Positions 11,571-21,010 of a DNA stretch of 64,000 nt are shown piece by piece; position 1 is the first letter of the stretch; the number at the start of each line of letters is the position of its first letter. Both the position numbers and the translations under genes were made by a program. The notes beneath the pieces are model-generated. The model was not told the DNA's origin and searched no databases. It saw only the letters and a list, made by a program, of their open reading frames with translations. Source of the DNA: Pyxicephalus adspersus (Eukaryota > Chordata > Amphibia > Anura > Pyxicephalidae); the NCBI RefSeq assembly GCF_032062135.1, contig NC_092862.1, positions 93,094,426 through 93,158,425 on the forward strand. The letters are read 5' to 3'.

Positions 11571-12105
11571 TACTGTGTCATCAACTTGACTTATGCTAGT
11601 TTAACACTGAGGTCTAGTATTTCGCAAACAGATTTGTCCATCGACAGTGCCTGCCAACAATAAATTTTATTTTTTATCATATATATTTATTACCTTTCTA
11701 TTTTTGTTAGGAGAAAAACTTTATTGTATGACAGAATCAATGCTTTTCCATGTTTCAGCTTTCAAGTTGATTCAGAGCTTTTTTCTGTTCTTCTTTCAGT
11801 ACAATCCATTTTTTCTTTTCTAGCATCAAAGCTAATTTAATTTCTGTGCTTATAGGAGGCAAGAAATTAAAATGTATTTATTCCCTGTATACACCTCAAT
11901 GTAATAAAGTACAGTAGTTGGAAGGGATAAAAACAGTGTCAGTTTGTTCTGTCATTGGTGTCTCAGTAGAGTGATTTACTTTCCTGTAATGTATACTAAA
12001 AAGTATTTGAGAGCACATCTTTCTAAAGGGAGAGAAATGTTCTCCTACCCCATTCAGAGAGTTGTAACTGGATTTAATTGTCACAAATAAAAAATTGAGC
12101 CCAAT
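11571..12105. other. Non-coding stretch upstream of the minisatellite
   Basis: AT-rich with no recognised gene. No exon resembling AVL9, the mammalian head-to-head neighbour of LSM5, was found on the minus strand. Confidence 0.45.
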
Positions 12106-12109
12106 GATC

Positions 12110-12545
12110 ACACATTCCCCATGCGCTCTCCTGAACCTCCAGATCACACACCCCCATGCGCTTTCCTGTGCCCACAGATTCCCCCCACCATTTGCTCTCC
12201 TGCACCCCCAGTTCACACATCCCATGTGTTGTGTGCCCCCCTCATGCACTTTCCTGCACCCTCCATGCGCTCGCTTGCAAACCCAGATCACTACACACAC
12301 ACTCTCCTGTACCCCCACATAATGCCCCCAAGTGCATTCTCCTATGCCCCTATATCATCTGATCACCCCCATGCACTTGATTAAATTGTGCCCCCAGATT
12401 GCATCCCCATGAGCTCTCCTGCACCCCTGGAATTCCCCCATTAGCTCCCCTATGTCCAGCCCATCACACCACCATGCACTTCCCTGCACCCCCATATGGA
12501 CCCTATGCACTCTCCTGCACCAACTAAGACACACACTCTGTTCTG
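12110..12545. repeat. C-rich degenerate minisatellite next to the LSM5 promoter
   Basis: About a dozen diverged units built on CCCCATGCGCTCTCCTGCAC plus a spacer such as CCCCAGATCACAC. The + strand is C-rich and almost free of long A/T runs. Open frames of up to 140 codons on both strands come from this composition and are not genes. It ends about 350 bp upstream of the LSM5 start codon. Confidence 0.75.
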
Positions 12546-12599
12546 CAAAGTACACAATCTCAGAAGTGAAAATTACCCTTTATTCCAAAGAATACAAAA

Positions 12600-12894
12600 C
12601 AAGTATAAATAAACCGCCATCCTGTCAGCGGTCTGGATTACAGAGCGATCAGTCAAGCGCTACACTGGCCCCCAGCGGTTTGCAATTGCACGGAAGAAAG
12701 TCACGTGACGTCCTACCACAGGAAAGTTACTGCTGGGCGGGAGGTCACGTTCTGTACGTCAAACGTCACTTAGCCCCGCCCTCCTGTAAAGCACGCTGGT
12801 GTACCGTCTACCTTTCCGGGAAGCGGATAATTAGAAAACGAGTGGAGAACGTTCAGTGTGCGGATCCGTCCGGTGGAAGGAAGCGTAGGCCAAC
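12600..12894 (+). promoter_or_regulatory. CpG-rich LSM5 promoter and 5' UTR
   Basis: This block is clearly richer in GC and CpG than its surroundings. It contains CGGAAG (12691-12696, ETS-type core), CACGTG (12702-12707, E-box) overlapping TGACGTC (12706-12712, CRE/ATF-like), GGGCGGG (12735-12741) and CCCCGCCC (12774-12781), both Sp1-type boxes. There is no TATA box near the likely start. These are typical of housekeeping-gene promoters. The transcription start cannot be fixed by eye. Confidence 0.7.
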
Positions 12895-15800
12895 ATGGCG
12901 ACCAATGCAACCACCAATCCCTCGCAGCTATTGCCGCTCGGTACAAAGCACAATGTGTATGCCTGCTGTACTCCTATTATATGTTATACAGCTCCTGACC
13001 CGGCTGTGTTTTGTTTTCACAGAGCTCGTAGATAAATGTATCGGATCCCGTATTCACATAGTCATGAAGAGTGATAAAGAAATTGTGGGCACACTTCTAG
13101 GATTTGATGACTTTGTCAGTATCCTTTGTAATGTAAATCTTATTAGTAGATGGAACAGATTAATAATATTATTGGTTATTGTACAGTGCTGTGTAATATG
13201 TTGGCGCTATATAAATCCTGTTTATTAATAATGGCTGTCCGGACACATTTCTGGGATATCTGATCCTGTAGGGGCATGAAGGCCGGGGGTACCAAGGGGC
13301 ATTGTCCCCAATATTACACAACAATAAAGCAGACATATCACATTTTTATCAGAATATAAAAGGTCACTATTTCTTTCATATAATGGCAAAAATGTGTGTC
13401 TTTTTGGGGGAGATCCTCACCCTATCCAACTTTACTTCTGAGAGCCACAGGCTCCTGGGATACTTGCACATGCCCGGGATCGTAGATGGATCAAGGGCTT
13501 TTCGCAGGTGAAGGTAAGTGATTTTTTTTTTAAGTTCCACTTTAAGGATGATTAGGCAATTTAAATTGAGTGTATGGTGGTTACCCCCAATGAAAATCCA
13601 TGTAGTGGAGAACTAAATCTGCGTGATTGATTGTGCTGGGACAACAGGCACGCAGGGCTTCATTCATCCCGGCACACATAAGGGAACTTGGGATTGCATT
13701 AATGCCAGAATCCCGGAGCGATCAGACAGGTAAGACACATTATTGCAGAAGACGTCACCTGCCCCTGCAATAATGACCTGTTTGGTTATGCAAACTTACA
13801 TGCAACAGTGAGAAAACATATACTTTGATATACTTTGGGTAGCCACAATGACCGAATCTGGGTTCTATTATAGCCAATGCTCTAAGGATATGTGTAGAAT
13901 AATGCAGACTATCATTTCACTGGGAAAGATAAGGACAAGTAGTAATTGAGAGAAGTTTCTATGATGGCAGTGCCAGTGTGCTGGATTGATGCTTGGTATT
14001 GCAGTATAAGCTGCTTTTTATTATTAATACTGTTATATTTTTTAAGCAACTGTAGTTCTAAAACAATCTGCAGGTGACTTCATTTGTTAGTCCTTGATGC
14101 TGTGCACTTGTAGTATGTCCTTGGAAAATTGGGTTGAATTAGAGATTTTGTGGTCAAAATGATTTAAAGCAGGATACGACTGTTAAAAAAAAAAAAATAA
14201 TAATGCTGTTGTCTGAGCAGCACATTGTGAGTTATGCTTTAAAGTAAAACTAACTCTTACAATAAAACATTTTTAGAAGGCAGTTCTTTATTGCAAAAGA
14301 GACATGCAACATGTTTCCTTTGCATTAAAACAAACCCGCCTGTTCTCTCCTGTATAATGTACACTGTGCTGTGCATGCACAATTTGGTGTACAATCCTGG
14401 CATAGCTAGTTGCTGGAAATTAATGAGCCCCTATGCACATGACCAGGATTTGTCATTTCATCTTGGTCAATCAAGACATCCAAAGATCCTGCATCCAGAA
14501 AAAGACCGGGTATCCAAAACATACCTAGAAAAGATGTCTTGAAAAAGAGAACGGTGTAAATACTTTCCCCCTGATGTTTGCTGGATAACCCGACACTTCT
14601 GGAATTGAGGGGGTGTCTCTGCAGCTCTCACTAGTTCCTTAACGCTCTACAGAATAAAGTGGTGATGACGGGTCAGCAAGTAGGAACTAGTGAGTGCTGT
14701 GAAGGATCCCCAGAGATGGACAAACCTGGAGGTATCTCCCTGCAGATTTCAAAGGTTTTTTACAGTATCGGCAGCAGAGGGTAAGATGAGTGTTTGCTGC
14801 TGTACTCTTGTACTTTCTGCAGAGGGGACTTTATTCCACATAACAGATATGTCATCCTGCTGGGCCAATCACTAGGCTAAAGACTATAGCGGGATCAGTG
14901 AAGAGCAGACATCACAGTGCTGGGGAAAATTGCTTAGGCACATATGCTCCCAATAATGTGCAGATATGCTGTTCATGCTTCCACATTCCAGGCAAAATAT
15001 AATAAATCTTTGTGAGACACTCACTGTACTGTATTGTATGTAGGAGTTCACAGAATATAGCTGTTAACATCACCGTTTATCGAAGAGAAATTGACAGTGT
15101 GTTATTTTCATTCATCATGCCATGTTTTGTCATACACATCTTTTTCTGGCATTATCTTTAACTCTGCTCTCCAGATATGGTACTTGAAGATGTCACAGAA
15201 TTGTAAGTATGTTTGAAAATCTATCCTTTAAAAACAGTTAATATGTAAAAACCAACAACACTACCCTTAAATACATATATTGTAACTAGTGTCTGCAAGT
15301 CATTTTATATGAAGGAAATTCGTTTATTTTAAGTATGTTATTATTTTCATTCTTGATGGGCTGACGATATTCAGGCATATTCTATTCCATATGTAGTTTC
15401 TGCTAACTACACATTTTCTGTAGTTTTATTGCATGTTGAAGTGTGAATGTTGGCCATTTGTTCTTGATGGACCTCTTCAAAGCCCAACCATACATTGTGG
15501 GTAGGCTGAGAGCTCACAGAAAAATTTAGTTTAGCAGTAAACCCCACAAGGGGATGTGACCTGGGGCATTTCACAGAAACCTCCTCCCTGCTTTCCTGTA
15601 CATGAAACATCAAGTTTTGGACAATGACAGATAATGATGTAATCAATGATTTCTCTGCTTTGAAGATGCTGGATACATCTTTATGTATCCACAAAGAATA
15701 GATAGGTTGGAGGCTGTGGACAAAAAGATAAAGCGTTAATTTGAGCTTTAAGATAAACATTGCAAAATATGAGTAAATGCACGCTTAAAAGTCATTACAT

Positions 15801-16402
15801 CTTTTCTTTATTGCATTGTTTCTTGATTTTTAGTGAAATCACACCGGAGGGAAGGCGAATTACAAAACTTGATCAAATCTTGCTTAATGGAAACAATATC
15901 ACCATGGTAAGTTACCAAACTGCTACCAAATATGGGTTAGTTCGCTTAGGCTGGGTCTACAAGGACGTTTACACCAGCATTTAACCTGAGCCTTTAAAAG
16001 CCTATGTTTAAATTCCAATGGGCAAATCCACAGCAGGGCGATTCCTTGAAGCACGTTTTTGAGTGTTAATATAACGCTCCTTGCAACATCTTAACAATTA
16101 AAATACAGGGTTAACGTGGGTAAGTGCGTCCATAGATTTCAATGGGAGTGTTTTTGCCACGCTTTCCCGCGTTTATACATGCTTGAAAAGTAAATGCGGG
16201 AAAACATGGCATGGTCGTTTTCCAGCAGTTAAAAAGCCAAGCTTTAAAACACTAGTAAAAGTGCATATAAACATGGTAGGATTGTTTACATGCTTTTTTA
16301 AAAAGGCCCGTGTAGACCCAGCGTTATTTGTATATGTTACATATGATGTTTTTCTTTTATTCATCATAGCTTGTACCTGGAGGAGAAGGTCCTGAAGTAT
16401 GA
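12895..16402 (+). CDS. LSM5: LSM5, U6 snRNA-associated Sm-like protein (five coding exons)
   Basis: LSM5 is one subunit of the LSm1-7 ring (cytoplasmic mRNA decapping and decay) and the LSm2-8 ring (nuclear, binds the U6 snRNA 3' end). Coding exons are 12895-12940, 13023-13118, 15175-15202, 15834-15906 and 16370-16402; all introns are GT-AG. Together they make 276 nt, 91 residues plus TGA, the same length as human LSM5. The protein begins [15 protein letters not shown] and ends [10 protein letters not shown]. The Sm1 part includes [20 protein letters not shown], the middle has [15 protein letters not shown], and the Sm2 part includes [10 protein letters not shown]. The reading frame is intact, so the gene is probably functional. 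Intron 1 is only 82 bp. Introns 2 and 4 hold repeat insertions. The start ATG follows CCAAC and matches the conserved N-terminus. Confidence 0.97.
13160..13230 (+). mobile_element. Solo L2-type 3' tail in LSM5 intron 2
   Basis: TGCTGTGTAATATGTTGGCG followed by CTATATAAATCCTGTTTATT is almost the same as the L2 tail at 18620-18665. Only the tail is present, so this is a severely 5'-truncated insertion about 60 bp after exon 2. Confidence 0.75.
13519..14540. other. LSM5 intron 2 interior with relics of TTAAAGTGGAACT-type repeats
   Basis: TAAGTTCCACTTTAAGG (13531-13547) and TTTAAAGTAAAACTAACTC (near 14239) resemble the ends of the element at 24736-25010. Words such as ATTATTGCAGAAGA (13740) and ACCTGCCCCTGCAATAATGACC recall the interior of related repeats. 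Boundaries are not clear. No additional exon was recognised. Confidence 0.4.
15950..16322. mobile_element. MITE in LSM5 intron 4
   Basis: GCTGGGTCTACAAGG (from 15950) and CCGTGTAGACCCAGC (ending 16322) are terminal inverted repeats with one mismatch. The interior is non-coding and holds several CpG words (CACGCTTTCCCGCG). An 8-base target duplication is not recognisable. The right end is only 47 bp upstream of the exon 5 acceptor. Confidence 0.75.
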
Positions 16403-16960
16403 ATGGATTGTGAAGCTCAACAGTCCATCACTTTCCCATCCTGTATATTACAGTGGAACTCCGTGTCCTGGCATAGAAGAATGAGTGTATTTTTTGGCAC
16501 AGAACTGAAAGTATCTAAAAGCAAACTTTTTTTTTTTTCCCCCCATTTCAATAATTTGAAAGCAAATGCATTCTTAGACAGTTGTTGCTGTAACAAGTGT
16601 CCTCATTAGAACATTTCCCTTATATTCCTGTTTTAGGGAAAATAAAAATGTTTGATTTTTTTTCCCCCATTAACTTCACAACTCTGTCTAAAACTAAAAT
16701 AATTTTTTGTTTGGATACACATTAACATACAATAAGTTAATCTTACATTTTTTTCTAAACTAAAGGTTTGTTTTGTTATTAAGAAAATGAAGTTTGATAT
16801 TATTAAATATGTTTTCTTATTTCAAAAATGCAAAAAGGCTTAGCTTAATTGGTGAATGAACTTGTCTAGGTTTTTTGAAGCCATTTTATTTTTTGTAACC
16901 TTTTTTCCTAATTAAAAATTTGTGTTAAAAAAAGGTATTCTATTTCAAAATGTTTAGTTT
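16403..16960 (+). other. LSM5 3' UTR region with polyadenylation signals
   Basis: The T-rich, AT-rich sequence after the TGA has AATAAA at 16641-16646, about 240 bp past the stop, followed by T-rich sequence. ATTAAA at 16911-16916 is a possible distal signal. Which one is used cannot be told from sequence. Confidence 0.6.
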
Positions 16961-18440
16961 GTCCTGTGGGGTTACCATTTTTTTCTTTATTTTTGAACTT
17001 TTCATGTAAAACTTGCATTATTTAAAAAGTTAAAAAAAAAAACAACACATAAGGTCTGCCGTTCTTTTGTTTCCTGTCTGTGGGATGTATGTTAAATATA
17101 CACCAAAATGTTTCTTAACATTTTTTTTTAATACTTGTCACATCATTAACATTCACACTGAACACATTGTTATAGGGAAAATAAAGTTCCACTTTTAAAA
17201 CTGTTTGATCATGCAGGTCAGTATTGCGAAAAGAGAACGGTGATGTCCCTTCTGCAATTATCCTTCTTACCTGCCTGATCGTTCTGTGGAACTGCCCTTC
17301 TTCTGCACTTGCTAGGCTGTACACCATTTCAGCCCCGCTATTAATATTAAACAGGATTTATATAGCACCAACATATTACGCAACGCTGTACATTAAATAG
17401 GGGTTGCAAATGACAGACGAATACAGACAGTGACACAGAAGGAGAGGGCCCTGCCCCGAAGAGCTTACAATCTAGTAGGTGGGGGAATTTGCACACAATA
17501 GAAGGGGAGATATGTAGTTGTGGGAAGCAGGGTAGGCGAGTTTGAAAAAATGGGTTTTGAGTTCTCTTTTAAATGAGCAGTAAGTAGGAGCAAGGCAAAA
17601 AGGAGGAGGAAGACCATCCCAGAGAATTTGGGGTAGCTCTAGAAAAGGCTTGTAGAAAAGGCATGCGTGTGATGAGGTTATGAATGAGGAAGTCAGCTGT
17701 AGGTCATCAGAGAGAGCAGCTGGGGGAGTATTTGTTTACCAGGTCAGAAATGTAAGTGGGACAAGAACTGTGGATGAATTGGAAGGCAAACACAGGAGCT
17801 TGAATTTGATTCCAAGGTGAAAAGGAAGTGCCTGAGGGAAGGGTTGAATGACAGTGGTATTACCAGTTAGAAATATGTCGGGGAGATGATGAGTTCCGTT
17901 TTATCCAGGTTGAGTTTTGGGAAACGGTCAGACATCCATGATCATATGGCTGACAGGCAACATGAGACCTTATCCAGGACTGAAGGAGACAAGTCAGGGG
18001 TGGACAGATAGATTTGAGTGTCATCAGCATACAGGTGTTACTGTAAGCCAAAGGAGGATATGAGACTACCAAGAGAGGAGGTGTACAGAGAAAAAAGAAC
18101 CGGTCCAAGGACTGACCCTTGGGGAACACCAACGGGAGAGGAGGAATTACCGTTGAATGAAGCGGTCCGACAGGATGCAAACCAAAAGAAAGCCGTTTCA
18201 CTGATGCCAATGGAGTGCATGACTTGTATTAGAAGGGGGTTATCAACAGTGTCAAAATCGGAGGAAGGATCAAGGAGAAGGAGGAGGGAAAAGTTGCCTT
18301 GAGACTTTGCTCTGATGAGGTCATTGGCCACTTTAGGGCTGTTTCAGTGGAGTGGGCAGCATGAAAGCCACACTGGAGAGGGTTAAGGAGAGAGTTGTTG
18401 CTCAGGTAATCGATAAGTCTTTTGTAGATAAACGAGATAA

Positions 18441-18665
18441 AATAGACAAAATCAGACATGATGTCTCTGCCCACAGAGCCACTCCAACCATACCCACCCC
18501 TTCCACCTGTCATCACTGGCCTCCCTCAGCCCTGTTACTGTGGACGAAGTCTTAACTCTCCTCTCATCATCTCCGTCCACTACATGTCCACTGGACCCAA
18601 TCCCCAATCCCTATTTAATGTACAGCGCTGCGTAATATGTTGGCGCTATATAAATCCTGTTTATT

Positions 18666-18699
<34 letters not shown>

Positions 18700-18704
18700 G
18701 ACAA
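18441..18704 (+). mobile_element. Internally deleted short L2 nested in the antisense L2, with 9-bp target duplication
   Basis: AATAGACAA occurs at 18441-18449 and again at 18696-18704, flanking an insertion in the opposite direction to its host. The insert copies part of the L2 coding region (the stretch ending DEVLTLLSSSP and TTCPLDPIP, compare 18890-19240 on the other strand), then jumps directly to the L2 3' tail (GTACAGCGCTGCGTAATATG) and ends in a TAA microsatellite. It is therefore an L2 copy with both a 5' truncation and an internal deletion. Confidence 0.85.
18665..18699 (+). repeat. TAA microsatellite tail
   Basis: About eleven TAA units form the 3' end of the short L2 insertion, as expected for L2-clade retrotransposition. 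Confidence 0.85.
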
Positions 18705-19030
18705 GGCTTTCAAAAGGTTTGGAGACATATCGGGGAAGGGAGGTTTCTAGTGAGGGTTTCCTCAGGATAGAATTATTGCATATTTGAAACCAGAGGGATA
18801 TATATCAGTAGAAAGGGAGAGGTTGAAAAGTTTGGTTAGGGCGGGGGCCAGGATGGAGAAATAAGCACGGAGTAGATCAGAGGGAATTGGGTCAAGCGGA
18901 CAGGTAGTTAATGGAGACGATGAAAGAAGAGAGGAGACTTCGTCCACAGTAACAGGGCTGAGGGAGGCCAGTGATGATTTACAGGTTAAGGGGTGGCTTT
19001 GGTTGGACTGGCCTGGTGAGCAGAGACATC

Positions 19031-19229
19031 GCCCCTGATTCATCAATGAAATCCGCGCTCGCTGGAAGCGCGAACGTACGCGCGGCCAGCGATCGCGGAT
19101 TACCGCGGTCCAGACTCGAGTATGCTGCGCGAGCTTTTTCCGTTGCTGAATAGCGCGACCGCGTACGATTCCGGATCGCTAATACGAATGCGCGACCGAT
19201 AATCCGATTCTGCTTGATGAATCAGGGGC
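19031..19229. mobile_element. CpG-rich MITE inserted in L2, perfect 16-bp ends, ATC target duplication
   Basis: GCCCCTGATTCATCAA (19031-19046) and its exact reverse complement (19214-19229) bound a 199-bp insert. ATC precedes (19028-19030) and follows (19230-19232) it. The uninterrupted L2 sequence can be read from the nested copy near 18460 (CATGATGTCTCTG on that strand), which confirms the insertion and the 3-bp duplication. The interior is very rich in CpG (GCGCGAACGTACGCGCGGCC), unlike the flanks. A 3-bp duplication is seen in Harbinger-type elements, but the target differs from their usual TWA. Confidence 0.9.
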
Positions 19230-20505
19230 ATCATGTCTGATTTTGTCAATTTTCTCTCTAAAGTAGGTGGCTATGTCTTGGGCAGAGAAGGATGTTGTTT
19301 TAGGAGGGAGTCAGTTGTTGAGAAGAGGTTGTGTAGGTTGGAAGCATGGGAGGAAATGACGGAGAAATAATTTTGCTTGGTGACAGTGAGTTCAGTGTTG
19401 TAGCTTTGCTTTGTAGTCCATGAAGTCAGCGCTGAGCCCAGATTTTCTTCACTTGCTCTCAGCTGCACGAACAGTCTTTTGTAGCTGTTTGGTGTGATTG
19501 TTGTGTTAGGGTCGGGGGTAGTGGAAAGTAGCAGGGGCAACTTTATCCAGAGTCAAGGAAAGAGAGTGGTTTGCCTGGGTGGCAGCTTCATCTGGGGAGG
19601 TGACTTTGGAGAGAGTGGGGGTTAGGGATGGAAGGCAGTTTGAGGATAGGTTGTGCTCGGGGTTACGGATATCTATCTGACATTGACCCGGTTTGGGATG
19701 TGGCAAAGGGGGGCAAGAGTTCGATAGGTTGAAGTGATAAGGTTGTGATCAGAAAGGGGAAATGGCGAGTTGTCAAGGAGGGTGAGGTTGCAGAGTTTGA
19801 AAAAAATACCAGGTCTAAAGTGTGTCCAGCAAAGTGTGTAGGGCCGTTGATGTTCTGTGTGAGTCCAAATAAGGAGGCAATGGAGAGCAGTTTAGCTAAG
19901 GAAGGATGGTTGGGCTCATCCACTGCAACACTGCAACATTTAAGTCACAGACAATGAAGATAGACAAGTTATGGGAAAGAATGTGTGGGAGCCAAGAGGC
20001 AAAGTTATCCAAAAATTGTGATACTGGGCTGAGGGGGGAGGGTTCGTTAGACAACAGCAACAATAAGAGGTAAGGTACTGAAAAGACGGACAGAGTGGAC
20101 TTCAAAAGAGGTGAAAATGAGAGAGGGTGGGGTAGGAATGATTCTGTATGTAGTTAGATGAGAGAATGAGACCCACACCACCCCCTACTTTGTTGCCAGG
20201 TCTGGGGGTACATGTAAAGTGCAGGCCTCCATGAGATAGTACAGCAGCAGAGTCAGAGGAGGAAAGCCAGGTTTCAGTGAGAAAATAGCAGTAGAGGAAA
20301 AATGTGCAGGAGCACAGAGAGAGATAGCATGAAAATTAAGGAGCAGAAAGACAATGAGTTACCAAACTGCGGAGGAGAGGGAATAGTGCCAGCAAAGAGC
20401 GTGCAGGGTGAATAATACATTTTACCAGATAATTGCGAACCATATGAGTACAAAAAAAAATGTGTCTGAAGTTAATGAGAGCAGGTCCTGTAATATGTGC
20501 TGTAG

Positions 20506-20842
20506 TAAAGCTGCGTACACACTTGCAATTTTTGTCGTTGGAAAGGATCTTTCACGATCCTTTCCAACGGCAAGGGACTGCACGATGCATGAACGGTGCT
20601 GTACATACAGCACCGTTCATGCTCTATGGAGAGGGGAGGGAGAGAGCGACGGAGCGGCACCCAGCTGCGCGCTCTCCCCCTTCCCTTTCATTAGGATCGG
20701 TTGCCGTCCATCGTCCGTGGATCTGGCAGGACGGTCGTTCGGACGATGGACGACACCCACTGTACACACGGCAGATTTTCGCCCGATATTTGGCCGGTGC
20801 CGATTATCGGGCGATAAAAATCTGCCGTGTGTACGTAGCTTA
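20506..20842. mobile_element. MITE, copy 1 of a two-copy family in this window
   Basis: The ends TAAAGCTGCGTACACAC and GTGTGTACGTAGCTTAA are imperfect inverted repeats. Inside are nested perfect palindromes: GGAAAGGATC and GATCCTTTCC, CATGAACGGTGCTG and CAGCACCGTTCATG, and a third around CCATCGTCCG. It is very similar over its whole length to 41333-41672. It sits inside the L2 LINE, so it inserted later. No target duplication was identified. Non-coding; open frames here are shadows. Confidence 0.85.
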
Positions 20843-21010
20843 AGGCTTCTAAGCTTGTTGAGAACCAGGAGTGGATATCATCAGGATATGATGATTCAGT
20901 CACAGAGATGGCTTGGGGAAAAATCAGTTCAGAGTGGCAGCAGCAGAGGATGTGTTGGAGTCCAGGTGGATGAAACCGTCCAAAGGCAAAAGATGGGAGT
21001 TGCAGAGTAA

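Larger units (their letters stand above)
17340..21010 (-). mobile_element. L2 LINE (endonuclease and reverse transcriptase), degenerate, antisense
   Basis: On the minus strand the order is 5' to 3' from about 21010 to 17340. The endonuclease shows FLTETWLSS (near 20280) and a CDLNV block (near 19950) in place of GDFN. The reverse transcriptase shows PLDPIPS (near 18890), STETAL (near 18345), [10 protein letters not shown] (18101-18130) and YADDTQIY (YADD codons at 18020-18031). The 3' tail at 17340-17395 is the complement of CAGCGTTGCGTAATATGTTGG and ATATAAATCCTGTTTAA words. Stops and frameshifts are frequent, so it is inactive. Three later insertions interrupt it: 18450-18695, 19031-19229 and 20506-20842. 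The extent upstream of 20850 is approximate. Confidence 0.85.

Noticed and set aside
11896..12318. 140-codon minus-strand frame with repeated MGVQES/CRRAHG-like units
   Set aside because: It is a translation of the degenerate C-rich minisatellite.
12452..13228. 258-codon open frame on the + strand, the longest in the window
   Set aside because: It runs through the minisatellite, the promoter, LSM5 exon 1 in another frame, intron 1 and exon 2. Only the exon 2 part is in the LSM5 frame.
15407..15760. 117-codon minus-strand frame in LSM5 intron 3
   Set aside because: It is antisense to LSM5, has no recognised family, and seems part of an unassigned repeat.
20408..21010. 200-codon + strand frame
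   Set aside because: It spans the MITE at 20506-20842 and antisense L2 sequence, and the same shadow frame appears in the other MITE copy at 41414.
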